Assembly: GCF_010233585.1 (NCBI RefSeq)
Contig: NZ_CP045997.1
Coordinates: 9,077,487 to 9,141,486, forward strand
Source: Spirosoma endbachense
GTDB taxonomy: Bacteria; Bacteroidota; Bacteroidia; Cytophagales; Spirosomataceae
DNA length: 64,000 nt
Reading direction: 5' to 3'
Shown here: positions 8,224 through 16,916 of the stretch, piece by piece
Position numbering within the stretch: position 1 is the first letter of the stretch
Layout: the number at the start of each line of letters is the position of its first letter
Made by a program: the position numbers and the translations under genes
The notes under the pieces: generated by a model
Databases searched by the model: none
Told to the model about the DNA's origin: nothing
What the model saw: the letters and a program-made list of their open reading frames with translations, nothing else

Positions 8224-8604
8224 ATGAAAACGAATGAGAATGAAAGGGGGGCAATCGAACAAGCGCTGAAAAGGTATTATTTCCAGGGGATTTACGAGGG
8301 CAATGTTGACTTACTGAATAAAGTATTTTTTCCAGGTGCATTTGTCTTTGGCGATGTAAAAGGGAAGCCTTACGCCAAAACCCTGGCTGAGTACCTTGAT
8401 GGAGTAGCCCACCGAACCAGCCCCAAAGATTCAGGGCAGCCCTATGAAACGGAGATTATCGAGATTGATGTCATTAATTCAATCGCCGTGGCCAAAGTGC
8501 GGGTGACAATGTATGAGTTCAATTATTATGACTTTCTGGCTTTTCATCAGCTAGATGGGCAATGGGTGATTGTCAATAAACTGCTTACCCACGTCGAACG
8601 GTAA
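8224..8604 (+). CDS. NTF2-like putative lumazine-binding protein
   Basis: Cone-shaped NTF2-like fold protein of 126 residues with the opening AIEQALKRYYFQGIYEGNVDLL and the later strands AVAKVRVTMYEFNYYDFLAFHQLDGQWVI. This arrangement is that of the 'putative lumazine-binding' branch. Such small proteins are either enzymes or ligand binders; no catalytic residue can be assigned. It follows the SDR by 71 bp and is followed immediately by a hairpin (8606-8628), so it probably ends the YceI operon. Confidence 0.75.
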   Translation: MKTNENERGAIEQALKRYYFQGIYEGNVDLLNKVFFPGAFVFGDVKGKPYAKTLAEYLDGVAHRTSPKDSGQPYETEIIEIDVINSIAVAKVRVTMYEFNYYDFLAFHQLDGQWVIVNKLLTHVER

Positions 8605-8605
8605 C

Positions 8606-8628
8606 GTTGATGATTGCTGATCATCAAC
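8606..8628 (+). terminator. Hairpin after the NTF2-like gene
   Basis: GTTGATGAT (8606-8614) pairs perfectly with ATCATCAAC (8620-8628) across a 5-nt loop, starting 2 bp after the stop codon. The following bases (CTTCT) are only weakly T-rich, so it may be a terminator or a transcript-end stabiliser. Confidence 0.4.
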
Positions 8629-8831
8629 CTTCTAAAGTCATCTGGTAACAGACCAAAGCAACTAAACTGAGTGGTAAACCGCATCCGATTTTGCAGGAGC
8701 CATAAGGTGGGAGTGTATCGTCGGTCAGACGAATGACCACAGTGCGAGGCATAGGCATAGCTCTGCATGTTGCCCAACAGTTACGAAATATAACAGCATC
8801 GGTTTGTAACGTATAGTATTGTCCGTTCGCT

Positions 8832-9980
8832 ATGAGAAACTGGCTTTTCCTTTTCTTCTTACTGGAGGCACAACTGGTCGTTGGTCAGTTAGATAGTCTT
8901 TCTGGCATACATCGATTCGGACAAAAACGCTCGGTCGTTCTCATTGGCGACGCGGGCGAAAAGGGAGGTGACCGTGTATTAAGTGGACTGCATCTCCAGC
9001 TTAAGCAGGCAGGTAGAGAAGGCATTGCTAACTTTTTGGGGGACAACATATACCTACGTGGTTTACGGCTGCCTGATCTGGCGCAGCCGATACGAAGTGG
9101 CCGACCCGATTCAGTTCAGGTGCAGAATCACCGATACATTGAACTCTATCGCAACCACACCGATATGTCTTACCTATCGCCCAAAGGGGAACTGGGCGCG
9201 CCGGTTAAGTACATGCTTAACAGCGAGTTGGTCGCTAATTTTTTTCTGCTTGCCAGCCGTAATTCCCGATTGGCGGTTGCTATTACGCCCCGATTTACGG
9301 TTCGGATTCGGGATGGCGCTTCATCGCCGGTGGGTACGCCCAGTTACCGGATCGGAGCGAGAGCTTTTTATCGGATGACATCAAGCACGGTGCACTTTAA
9401 GTACCTGGAAGGACAATTCTACCACCACTCCAATGGGCAAAGTGGCGATGTGTTCAACTCGGATGGAAGCTACAATACGGAAACCGGCGATTTTGCCACC
9501 AACTACATACAGGGGGACTATCATTGGGGTACTTATCACCGCAACCACTTCGGAACCTACTATGGACTGGGCGTCCGCTGGCATGCGCCCATTTTTAATC
9601 ATTCGGAAGGCTTAGCCGGTCATTACGGGTTTACGCGGCTGCAAGGCCATGCCCTTTACCGGCGGTTCCGGCGAAGTTCATCAGTCGTGACAGCCCTTCA
9701 TAAATCATCGCTCACGGCGGAATGGATTCGGATTAGTTTGAAGGCGTCTTATGCAGTTAATCGGTTAGACAACTTTGGTCTTGCCAGTGTCCGCAAACGA
9801 CTGAACACCGAACTCAGTGTGTATTATATTCCGCCATTTGGTCGGGAAACGGGCCTGTTTGCTACCGTTGGTTACTACGGCGAAGATCCGTATAACATTT
9901 ATTTCAATAACCGCTACGCTTTTGTCCGATTGGGTATTGCCGTAGGATTCACACGCTATGATGAAGATGTACGCAAATAA
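8832..9980 (+). CDS. Chimeric outer-membrane protein: metallophosphoesterase-like start joined to a beta-barrel-like body
   Basis: Protein of 382 residues with a signal peptide (about 1-18). Residues 30-75 look like the beginning of a calcineurin-type phosphoesterase: SVVLIGDAGEKGGD and then FLGDNIYLRGLRLP. The rest of that catalytic domain (NH-D and H-x-H motifs) is absent. From about residue 95 the sequence becomes aromatic-rich, alternating beta strands (YRIGARAFYRM, FKYLEGQFYHHSNGQ, GTYYGLGVRWHAP) to the end, as in an outer-membrane barrel. This suggests fusion of two genes by an internal deletion. An alternative is an undescribed natural family. No function is assigned. Confidence 0.6.
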   Translation: MRNWLFLFFLLEAQLVVGQLDSLSGIHRFGQKRSVVLIGDAGEKGGDRVLSGLHLQLKQAGREGIANFLGDNIYLRGLRLPDLAQPIRSGRPDSVQVQNHRYIELYRNHTDMSYLSPKGELGAPVKYMLNSELVANFFLLASRNSRLAVAITPRFTVRIRDGASSPVGTPSYRIGARAFYRMTSSTVHFKYLEGQFYHHSNGQSGDVFNSDGSYNTETGDFATNYIQGDYHWGTYHRNHFGTYYGLGVRWHAPIFNHSEGLAGHYGFTRLQGHALYRRFRRSSSVVTALHKSSLTAEWIRISLKASYAVNRLDNFGLASVRKRLNTELSVYYIPPFGRETGLFATVGYYGEDPYNIYFNNRYAFVRLGIAVGFTRYDEDVRK

Positions 9981-10108
9981 GGTAAACTCAATAGTGAGCG
10001 ACAAAAGTATTGGTAGCCTGATAACTCAAGTGCATTTGGGTGCAGTCCCAACGTACCTATTCGACATCAGTTGTTGACGCTCTGTTCACTATCCAACTCG
10101 TTTTCATC

Positions 10109-11101
10109 ATGTCGACCACACCAGAGAGTTACCGGGTTGAATTCGCCCAACAGAAAAGCGTATTGGTCCGGGCAAATCAAACACTGCTGGAGGCTGCTTT
10201 AACGACTGGTATCCCGATGTTACACCTGTGTCAGGGAAATGCGCGATGTTCTACCTGTAGGCTACTGGTTCATGCGGGTGCCGATGTACTCAGCACGCCA
10301 ACGGCAGCGGAGCGACAATTAGCTGGTCAAATGCATTTATCCCCAGCCATCCGACTGGCCTGCCAGACCCGCCCAATTGGCGAAGGGGCTAAAGTCACAC
10401 CAATTTTGCGCGATCAAACTGATATAGACTTGTACCTGAGCCCGTTGGCAGTGGATAAAAGCCAGGATATGGGCATGGAAAAAGAATTGGTGTTGCTTTT
10501 CCTGGACATCCGTAATTTCACCCGCTTGGTCGAGACACATCTGGCTTTCGATGTGATTCACCTTGTTCGCAAGCTATTCACTGCTTTTCAGTTCATTTTG
10601 CAGGGCTTCGGGGGCAAGATCATTGAAAGCGCTGGCGATAGTTTATACATCGTCTTTGGCCTGGAGCAGACCCTGATTGCCAGTGCTTCAGCAGCCGTTC
10701 AGGCGGGCTACGCCATTCAGTCTGAACTTAACCGACTTAACGATCAGTATTTTCAAACGTATTTTGATCTAAGCATCTCCATTGGTATTGGCATTCATCA
10801 GGGCACGGTCATAAGCGGAACCATATACCTGGGTGAGCAAAAGCACCTGGTTGTCATGGGGCATGCTGTCAACGTAGCCTCTCGGTTGCAAAACGCAACT
10901 AAAGAGGTAAACAACGACTATATCGTCTCTGCTGATGTCATGGATTTATTACCCCCCCAGTCAACAACGGCCGTTGAACCCATTACCATTCAGGTACGAG
11001 GTATTTCAGAACCCATACCCGTCTATTTACTAGGGAAACCGTACCCATCTTCAAAAGTTCCGTTGGCCCCCACCTATGTCAGTCAAGACAATATCCCTTG
11101 A
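10109..11101 (+). CDS. [2Fe-2S] ferredoxin - class III nucleotidyl cyclase fusion
   Basis: Predicted redox-regulated cyclase of 330 residues making cAMP or cGMP. The ATG at 10109 was chosen because the ferredoxin domain begins right after it; an in-frame ATG at 10040 would add 23 residues. Residues 8-100 are an adrenodoxin-like ferredoxin with Cys41, Cys47, Cys50 (C-x5-C-x2-C) and Cys85. The cyclase domain spans 124-310: metal-binding Asp133 (LFLDIRNFT) and Asp177 (SAGDS), and the catalytic Asn and Arg in GHAVNVASRLQ. At the first base-selecting position Glu173 replaces the Lys of adenylyl cyclases, as in guanylyl cyclases; the second position is Val. Product is therefore uncertain. Confidence 0.85.
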   Translation: MSTTPESYRVEFAQQKSVLVRANQTLLEAALTTGIPMLHLCQGNARCSTCRLLVHAGADVLSTPTAAERQLAGQMHLSPAIRLACQTRPIGEGAKVTPILRDQTDIDLYLSPLAVDKSQDMGMEKELVLLFLDIRNFTRLVETHLAFDVIHLVRKLFTAFQFILQGFGGKIIESAGDSLYIVFGLEQTLIASASAAVQAGYAIQSELNRLNDQYFQTYFDLSISIGIGIHQGTVISGTIYLGEQKHLVVMGHAVNVASRLQNATKEVNNDYIVSADVMDLLPPQSTTAVEPITIQVRGISEPIPVYLLGKPYPSSKVPLAPTYVSQDNIP

Positions 11102-11131
11102 TTATTCCTGAGTTTTTAAACGTAAACAATC

Positions 11132-11605
11132 ATGAAACTATTGGACACTATTTTCCACCTGCTGGCGGGATCGCCGGTTCGCCCCTGCGTGACAGACCTC
11201 AATGCCCGCCTGCTGAATGCCTGGGTTCTCCATCAATCGATCGAATACCTGCATCCCCAATGCACCTGGCAACTAGGTGAGGGGCACATCCTTCAAGGAG
11301 CTTACAAAGGCAATGATTTCTACCAATGGTACACGCAGCAGTTAGATGCCAGGTATGCGACCTGGACGGAAGCCATCGAGAGTGTGATTAGCTCAGAGAT
11401 AGGCGGCATTATTGTCGGGGAATACCAGTTCCAAAAAGAAATCGACGGTCTCTGGCAAACAGCTCCATTTACCCATTTTTATCGGATAGAGAATGAGCAG
11501 ATTACATCGGTTCGCATGTACATGGGTGCCATTTCAAGTCATCTGGATGCTGGCAATCAACTTATTGAGATAGCCTCCATTCAGTATTTTCTCTCGGCTA
11601 ACTAA
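11132..11605 (+). CDS. SnoaL/NTF2-like protein
   Basis: Protein of 157 residues. The pattern LLNAWVLHQSIEYLHPQCTWQLGEG, the glycine/aromatic segment YKGNDFYQWYTQQLDARY and the terminal strands FTHFYRIENEQITSVRMYM match the SnoaL-like NTF2 fold. No catalytic residues can be assigned. It begins 30 bp after the ferredoxin-cyclase gene on the same strand and may share its transcript, with the DsbA-like gene following 56 bp later. Confidence 0.65.
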   Translation: MKLLDTIFHLLAGSPVRPCVTDLNARLLNAWVLHQSIEYLHPQCTWQLGEGHILQGAYKGNDFYQWYTQQLDARYATWTEAIESVISSEIGGIIVGEYQFQKEIDGLWQTAPFTHFYRIENEQITSVRMYMGAISSHLDAGNQLIEIASIQYFLSAN

Positions 11606-11661
11606 CCTCCACTTAACCGATTGCCTTTCCTGTTGATTCGTCTTTTCAGTCGCTAGTTGCT

Positions 11662-12183
11662 ATGAAAATCGCTTTAACCCGAGCAGACTCTGCTCCACGA
11701 CCGTTGGATCTGATTGAGTATGGCGACCCAACTCATCCCCATAGTAGGCTAGCCCGCCAGGTACTAGACGCAGTCGCTGACGAAGTGAACGGAGATGTAT
11801 GCCTTCGCTACCGCCACTTCCCCAACCTGGAAAGCGCCCAGTCTGTACTGGCTGCCTGCGCGCTTGAAGCAGCCGCCAGCCAGCACCAGTTCTGGCCAAT
11901 GTACTATGCACTGGGCCGTTCGATGAGCATTAACCTGGCCACCCTTGCCCGGCAAGCCCGGCAGTTGGATCTACTTGAATCGCAGTTTCTTCAGGAACTG
12001 CTGAGTGAGCAAACCCGGCGGACTGTTCTAACCGACTGGCACGCCGGTTACGAACTGGGCGTTGTTGCGGCACCGACCCTGGTTATAGGCGGTCAACGGT
12101 TTCACGGGAAGGTAACCCTCGCCCGGTTGGTCCCCTTCATCCGGATGCAGCTCAGCCGAAAGGGCCATCGTTTAATCTGCTAA
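11662..12183 (+). CDS. DsbA-like thioredoxin-fold protein without active-site cysteines
   Basis: Cytoplasmic (no signal peptide) protein of 173 residues. The beta strand and active-site loop read LIEYGDPTHPHSRLA, where DsbA-type proteins have EYGD-x-x-CPYC; the CxxC motif is replaced by T-H-P-H-S. The inserted helical domain (LAACALEAAASQHQFWPMYYAL) and the cis-Pro loop VVAAPTLVIGG are kept. The fold therefore seems intact while dithiol chemistry is lost. DsbA-like domains of this type are known fused to NhaA antiporters. Role unknown; it lies between a SnoaL-like gene and a lipoprotein gene. Confidence 0.7.
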   Translation: MKIALTRADSAPRPLDLIEYGDPTHPHSRLARQVLDAVADEVNGDVCLRYRHFPNLESAQSVLAACALEAAASQHQFWPMYYALGRSMSINLATLARQARQLDLLESQFLQELLSEQTRRTVLTDWHAGYELGVVAAPTLVIGGQRFHGKVTLARLVPFIRMQLSRKGHRLIC

Positions 12184-12301
12184 TTTATCTATAACCGGCC
12201 TGTAGGTTTGGGCTTCAAAAAATCGTGGGCTTCAATATAATTTGGATTAAACCGTGTCACCGAGTTCATGCGAAAGGCATACTCACCAACCAATTCTACT
12301 T

Positions 12302-13045
12302 ATGACAACTAAAATAAGGATTCGATGGGTCTGGAAAGCGGCTCATCTGGTTACACTAACCACCTTATTAGGGCTCGGCGGTTGTAGGGATCAAAATGCT
12401 GACATTTCTGACAGTACGTTCCTGGTCGTAACGGATTTTGCCAAAGGGGCGGATAACTGGAAAGCTGATTATTCTGACTATCAGCTTAACGAAGCGGATA
12501 GTTTACACTTTGTATCGGGAATACGTTCGTTACCAATGCCGCTGGATACAACCCGAAAAGCATTTTTGGTGGGTAGCACGAATGCCAGTGACGATCTCTT
12601 CATGTTCTTGAAGCGAAAGCTTAGTGGTCTGCGTCCGACTACCAATTACCAGATAGCGTACGAGTTGGAGTTGGCCTCAAAGTATCCCGCCCAATCGGTT
12701 GGTATTGGTGGCTCCCCTGGATTGGCTTTGCATCTTAAAGTAGGCGCATCGGCGGTAGAACCAGTTAAAGTAGCAAAGAATCAGGGCTATTATCTAAATC
12801 TGGACAAAGGCGACCAGGCAACTGGTGGGAAAGATGTCATCCTGATCGGGGATGCCAGCAATGACAGTGCTGACGACCGATATCGGTTGGTCCGTCGGTT
12901 TAGCCAAGGAAAGAATCTGATGGCTCAAACGGATAAAAACGGAGCATTGTGGTTGGTCGTTGGCACCGATTCGGGCTATGAGGGGAGAACCGATATATAC
13001 TACAGCCGCATCCTGGTTAGTTTGAGACCATTAATTTCTCAATGA
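12302..13045 (+). CDS. Putative lipoprotein of unknown function
   Basis: The ATG at 12302 gives MTTKIRIRWVWKAAHL, a lipoprotein signal peptide ending in the lipobox LGGC (Cys28); an earlier ATG at 12254 would put 16 charged residues before it and is less likely. The mature part, about 220 residues, begins with FAKGADNWKADYSDY and is rich in alternating strands with several conserved-looking Gly/Asp turns. This resembles a jelly-roll or carbohydrate-binding-like domain, but no family is recognised with certainty. It is anchored to a membrane, and stands alone between the DsbA-like gene and the second epoxide hydrolase. Confidence 0.7.
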   Translation: MTTKIRIRWVWKAAHLVTLTTLLGLGGCRDQNADISDSTFLVVTDFAKGADNWKADYSDYQLNEADSLHFVSGIRSLPMPLDTTRKAFLVGSTNASDDLFMFLKRKLSGLRPTTNYQIAYELELASKYPAQSVGIGGSPGLALHLKVGASAVEPVKVAKNQGYYLNLDKGDQATGGKDVILIGDASNDSADDRYRLVRRFSQGKNLMAQTDKNGALWLVVGTDSGYEGRTDIYYSRILVSLRPLISQ

Positions 13046-13176
13046 TTACCTAATAATTGCCCCCCATTCTTGTTTGGAAAAGGCATTAATAGCTATGTCT
13101 AACTAGTGAAAATTATTTCTAATGGCCTGGTGACCACAGACAGAACTTTGCATCTCAAGGGCCGAAATTAATTACC

Positions 13177-14508
13177 TTGAAAATGAAAAAGACCGAACGA
13201 ATTATCGCAAGCACCTTAATGGCTGGAGCCATAGCCCTGCAAGGAACAACGAGTACAGCACAAACGGGCGGTACTACTCAATCCGGATCCAATGAGTCAA
13301 TACGTCCGTTCCGGATTCATGTTCCAGCAAAAGAACTCGCTAATCTTAAACGCCGGATTTTAGCCACAAAATGGCCCGGAAAAGAAACCGTTTCCGATCA
13401 ATCGCAGGGTGTGCAACTATCGACCGTTCAAAAGCTTGCGCACTATTGGGCAACGGATTACGATTGGCGCAAGGTCGAAGCCAGATTGAACGCCCTGCCA
13501 CAATTCATCACCAACATCGACGAACTGGATATTCATTTCATTCATGTTCGTTCGAAGCATCCCAATGCCCTGCCCGTGATCATCACGCACGGTTGGCCCG
13601 GCTCGATCATCGAACAAATGAAGGTCATTGAGCCGCTGACCAATCCAACGGCATATGGCGGAAAGGCCGAAGACGCGTTTGACGTCGTGATTCCGTCGCT
13701 GCCGGGCCATGGGTTTTCAGAGAAACCCACCGCCACTGGCTGGGACCCTATCCGAATAGCACGCGCCTGGATTGTCCTCATGAAGCGTCTGGGCTATACG
13801 CGATTTGTGGCGCAGGGGGGTGATTGGGGGGATGCCGTCACCGAACAAATGGCTCTGCTGGGAGCACCTGAATTGATCGGCATCCACACCAACATGCCCG
13901 CAACCGTACCAGACGACGTTGCAACATCACTCCAATTCGGCACTCCGCCCCCATCGGGCCTCTCTGCCGACGAGAAACATGCTTACGATCAACTCGATTT
14001 TTTCTACAAGCACGGAGTGGCCTACGCTCAGGAGATGGGAAACCGCCCACAGACACTGTACGGGATCGAGGACTCACCAGTTGGCCTCGCAGCCTGGATG
14101 CTCGATCATGATGCCAGCAGTCACGCGCTCATCGCCCGTGTCTTTGATGGTAAAACGGAGGGACTCACGCGGGAAGACGTTCTCGACAACATTACCCTAT
14201 ACTGGTTGACAAACACAGCAGTTTCATCGGCTCGCCTGTATTGGGAAAGTAAGCTTCCTTTTTTCGCTCCCAAAAAAGTTACTATACCCGTTGCTGTCAG
14301 CGTCTTTCCAGATGAGATCTATGCCGCCCCGCGGAGTTGGGCCGAAAAAGCATTTCCTAAATTGATTCATTACAATCGGCTCCCCAAAGGCGGTCATTTT
14401 GCGGCCTGGGAGCAACCGGAGTTCTTCTCGACTGAATTGCGGGCTGCGTTTCAGTCCCTGCGCCAATCGGCCAGTAATGGTACGGCTAAGGCTCAGACCG
14501 ACCGCTAA
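13177..14508 (+). CDS. Exported epoxide hydrolase (EHN + alpha/beta-hydrolase), copy 2
   Basis: Paralogue of the protein encoded at 2613-3905, 443 residues. A signal peptide of about 30 residues (KKTERIIASTLMAGAIAL) ends before TAQT. The EHN domain carries RPFRIHVP and TKWPGKETVSDQSQG; the oxyanion motif HGWPGS, the nucleophile motif QGGDWG and the histidine motif GGHFAAWEQPE all match copy 1. Similarity extends over the whole length apart from the segment after the nucleophile (about residues 240-310), where the lid differs, so substrate range probably differs. It is followed by a terminator-like hairpin at 14531-14563. Confidence 0.9.
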   Translation: MKMKKTERIIASTLMAGAIALQGTTSTAQTGGTTQSGSNESIRPFRIHVPAKELANLKRRILATKWPGKETVSDQSQGVQLSTVQKLAHYWATDYDWRKVEARLNALPQFITNIDELDIHFIHVRSKHPNALPVIITHGWPGSIIEQMKVIEPLTNPTAYGGKAEDAFDVVIPSLPGHGFSEKPTATGWDPIRIARAWIVLMKRLGYTRFVAQGGDWGDAVTEQMALLGAPELIGIHTNMPATVPDDVATSLQFGTPPPSGLSADEKHAYDQLDFFYKHGVAYAQEMGNRPQTLYGIEDSPVGLAAWMLDHDASSHALIARVFDGKTEGLTREDVLDNITLYWLTNTAVSSARLYWESKLPFFAPKKVTIPVAVSVFPDEIYAAPRSWAEKAFPKLIHYNRLPKGGHFAAWEQPEFFSTELRAAFQSLRQSASNGTAKAQTDR

Positions 14509-14530
14509 TTCCTTTTCTGGCCAGCATTTC

Positions 14531-14563
14531 AAAAGCGCCTGACTACGTTGCTCAGGGACTTTT
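14531..14563 (+). terminator. Terminator hairpin after epoxide hydrolase copy 2
   Basis: AAAAG (14531-14535) and CCTGA (14538-14542) pair with TCAGG (14552-14556) and CTTTT (14559-14563), leaving a 2x2 internal loop and a 9-nt apical loop. The flanking A and T runs make it symmetrical, the form expected of an intrinsic terminator. It begins 22 bp after the stop codon. Confidence 0.5.
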
Positions 14564-14688
14564 CAAGGCGATGATAGTGTCCGGCATGCTGTGTGATTAA
14601 TGCCATTGACGAGTAGAGGAGGATCATGGCAACTCACCCGGAAAAGTTCTTTTATTTGCTGATTATCAATTAGTAAAAATACAACAAA

Positions 14689-15360
14689 ATGGATAAACAA
14701 ACCGAACGGGGTTTTGATCGATATGGCACTTATGAGCCTTCCCGGACTGGAATCCTGTTGATTGATCCGTATAATGATTTCTTACATCCGGAAGGCAAAG
14801 CGTATGCCCGATCGAAAGAAGTCATCGAAGAAGTCCACTTGTTGGATAATCTGGCCAGAGTGATCAATACAGGCCGCCAACTGCAAATTCAGCTGTTCTT
14901 TGTTCCCCATCATCGCGCTGAGCCAGGCGATTATATGAACTGGAAATACCCCACTGCCCAGCAGCTTAGAACAGGAGAACAACAGGTTTTTGCCAGGGGG
15001 AGCTGGGGTGGCCTGTTTCATGCCGACTTTCAGCCGCAATCGGGCGATATCATCATCAAGGAGCACTGGGCACAAAGTGGGTTTGCCAATACTGATCTTG
15101 ACCAGCAGTTGAAACAGCATTCCATCGACCGTATCATCCTGATTGGGATGATTGCCAACACCTGCGTTGAGTCGACTGGTCGCTTCGGAATGGAATTGGG
15201 CTACCACGTTACGTTAGTAAAAGACGCTACAGCCGCCAATACCTGGCAGAACATGCAGGCAGCTCATGAGATAAATGGGCCCACGTTTGCACACGCCCTA
15301 CTGACCACGGATGAACTCCTGGACATACTTCACAACAAATCCTTACCCGTTAGCCAATGA
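14689..15360 (+). CDS. Isochorismatase-family cysteine hydrolase
   Basis: Protein of 223 residues with the complete catalytic triad of the family: Asp26 in ILLIDPYNDF, Lys124 in IIIKEHWAQS and Cys159 in IANTCVESTGR. The family includes isochorismatases, nicotinamidases and other amide hydrolases acting on small metabolites; no isochorismate pathway gene is nearby, so the substrate is open. Its stop codon overlaps the next gene's start (ATGA at 15357-15360), giving translational coupling with the enoyl-CoA hydratase-like protein. Confidence 0.9.
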   Translation: MDKQTERGFDRYGTYEPSRTGILLIDPYNDFLHPEGKAYARSKEVIEEVHLLDNLARVINTGRQLQIQLFFVPHHRAEPGDYMNWKYPTAQQLRTGEQQVFARGSWGGLFHADFQPQSGDIIIKEHWAQSGFANTDLDQQLKQHSIDRIILIGMIANTCVESTGRFGMELGYHVTLVKDATAANTWQNMQAAHEINGPTFAHALLTTDELLDILHNKSLPVSQ

Positions 15361-16214
15361 ATGTCTCATCAGAACAGCTGGCAGGAACACCACTCCGACT
15401 TACCCAGCATAATTCCGGCTACTGGCAGGTGACCATCGATGCCCCGCCACTCAACCTGTTCGGGCCGGAGCTGCTGACTGGCCTGGAGGAGGTTGTACGC
15501 CGGATGAAAATAGCTCAGGAACTGCGCGTACTTGTATTCGACAGTGCCGTTCCGGATTATTTTATCGCTCACTTCGATATCATGAAAGGAGGGGAGATAC
15601 TGACACGTAAAACACCCTCAGGCTTATTGCCCTGGTTCGATGTAGCGTTGGCGCTCTATGAGTCGCCCGTCATTAGTATTGCTTCAATCCGGGGTCGCGC
15701 TCGTGGCGTGGGCATCGAATTTGCCGCTGCCTGCGACATGCGTTTTGCCAGTGAAAAGGCTGTTTTCGGCCAATTTGAAGTGGGCGTCAGTACCATTCCT
15801 GGCGGTGGCAGTATGGAGTTTCTCCCCTTGCTGACTGGCAGGGCAAGGGCGCTGGAGATCATCATTGGCGCGGAAGACCTGGAAGCAGCTACGGCTGAAC
15901 GCTACGGACTGATCAACCGTCTGATTCCGGATGATCAACTCGATCGTTTTGTCCACCAATTAGCCCTTCGCATCAGTCATTTTGACCCGGTGATAACGGG
16001 CATGGCGAAAACGATGATCAATCAGCGTGCGCCAAGGGTATCTATGGAGCACATGAACGCTTCACGAACTGCATTCATTGAGGCAAATCTTCGGCCGGAA
16101 CGAAAGAAGATTTCTCAGAAACTGCAGGGATGGGGCATTCAACAGGACAGCGATTTTGAACGTAATCTGGGTCCCTGTTTAAACCACATTAGCGAGGAGG
16201 ACAGCCCTAATTGA
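15357..16214 (+). CDS. Enoyl-CoA hydratase/isomerase family protein
   Basis: Crotonase-fold protein of 285 residues. The oxyanion-hole segments are visible: DYFIAHFDIM, and IRGRARGVGIEFAAACDMRFASEKAVFGQFEVGV followed by GGGSMEFLPLLTGRARALEI. The usual Gly-rich second loop reads IPGGG here. The C-terminal third (about 220-285) contains QRAPRVSMEHMNA and is predicted helical. The reaction, hydration, isomerisation or hydrolysis of an acyl-CoA, cannot be decided. It is translationally coupled to the isochorismatase-like gene and followed 30 bp later by a small SRPBCC-like gene. Confidence 0.85.
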   Translation: MNVSSEQLAGTPLRLTQHNSGYWQVTIDAPPLNLFGPELLTGLEEVVRRMKIAQELRVLVFDSAVPDYFIAHFDIMKGGEILTRKTPSGLLPWFDVALALYESPVISIASIRGRARGVGIEFAAACDMRFASEKAVFGQFEVGVSTIPGGGSMEFLPLLTGRARALEIIIGAEDLEAATAERYGLINRLIPDDQLDRFVHQLALRISHFDPVITGMAKTMINQRAPRVSMEHMNASRTAFIEANLRPERKKISQKLQGWGIQQDSDFERNLGPCLNHISEEDSPN

Positions 16215-16244
16215 ATTACTCATAAACCATAAAAAAAACATCAA

Positions 16245-16772
16245 ATGAAAATCGCCGAACAACTGGTTGATTCTAGCTTTAGTGCTATCATCAATGCCCC
16301 GATTGAGAAAGTCAATATACCTGAATGGGCCTTCAACTTATCCGAGAAAGAATACCAGGACTGTTCACCTGCGCATGTTTCTGTAGGTAAAACGACCGGG
16401 CCTGACGGACGACGAATGACGATCAATGTGGAGGTGATCGGTGGAAGTCCTATGGTGCAGCATTACCAGGAAGAAGTGTCAGAACCCCATCATCTTGTGC
16501 TGGCATCGTTCTCCGATGTTTTTGCGCCGACGGGACGTATAATTATCTACGTTCGCTGGGAACTCAGTGTCAAAGCGATCAGCGATACCCAATGTGAGTT
16601 TACGAATCGAGTGGTTTCCTTTGCAACGGATGACATGCTATGGAGCCTGGAACGCCAGGGTATACCTTTTGACGTGTTTAAAGCTCAACGGCAACCTGCT
16701 TCCACCTACCATAACCGTAAGGAAACCCCATTATTTGCTGCGAGCATCGAACGAGCTGCATTAAGCGCATAA
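16245..16772 (+). CDS. Putative SRPBCC (START/Bet v 1-like) protein
   Basis: Protein of 175 residues. The opening SSFSAIINAPIEKVNIPEWAF resembles the first strand and helix of SRPBCC ligand-binding domains, and long amphipathic strands follow (MTINVEVIGG, HHLVLASFSDVF, RIIIYVRWELSV, CEFTNRVVSFAT). There are no catalytic motifs. The C-terminal part (about 130-175) is helical and polar. It closes a three-gene run with the isochorismatase-like and enoyl-CoA hydratase-like genes. The family assignment is tentative. Confidence 0.45.
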   Translation: MKIAEQLVDSSFSAIINAPIEKVNIPEWAFNLSEKEYQDCSPAHVSVGKTTGPDGRRMTINVEVIGGSPMVQHYQEEVSEPHHLVLASFSDVFAPTGRIIIYVRWELSVKAISDTQCEFTNRVVSFATDDMLWSLERQGIPFDVFKAQRQPASTYHNRKETPLFAASIERAALSA

Positions 16773-16916
16773 TGTAATCTTTAGGCTATTAAAGGCAGCG
16801 AAAAACGCCAAATAGGGTTGCTGAAGGTGCCCTTATATCCTTTAAAATTACCCTCAATGAATACCTGCGCTTCCTGAGAAAGTGTAAAACTTGTTTTTTC
16901 TTAAGCTCGCGCTGCC

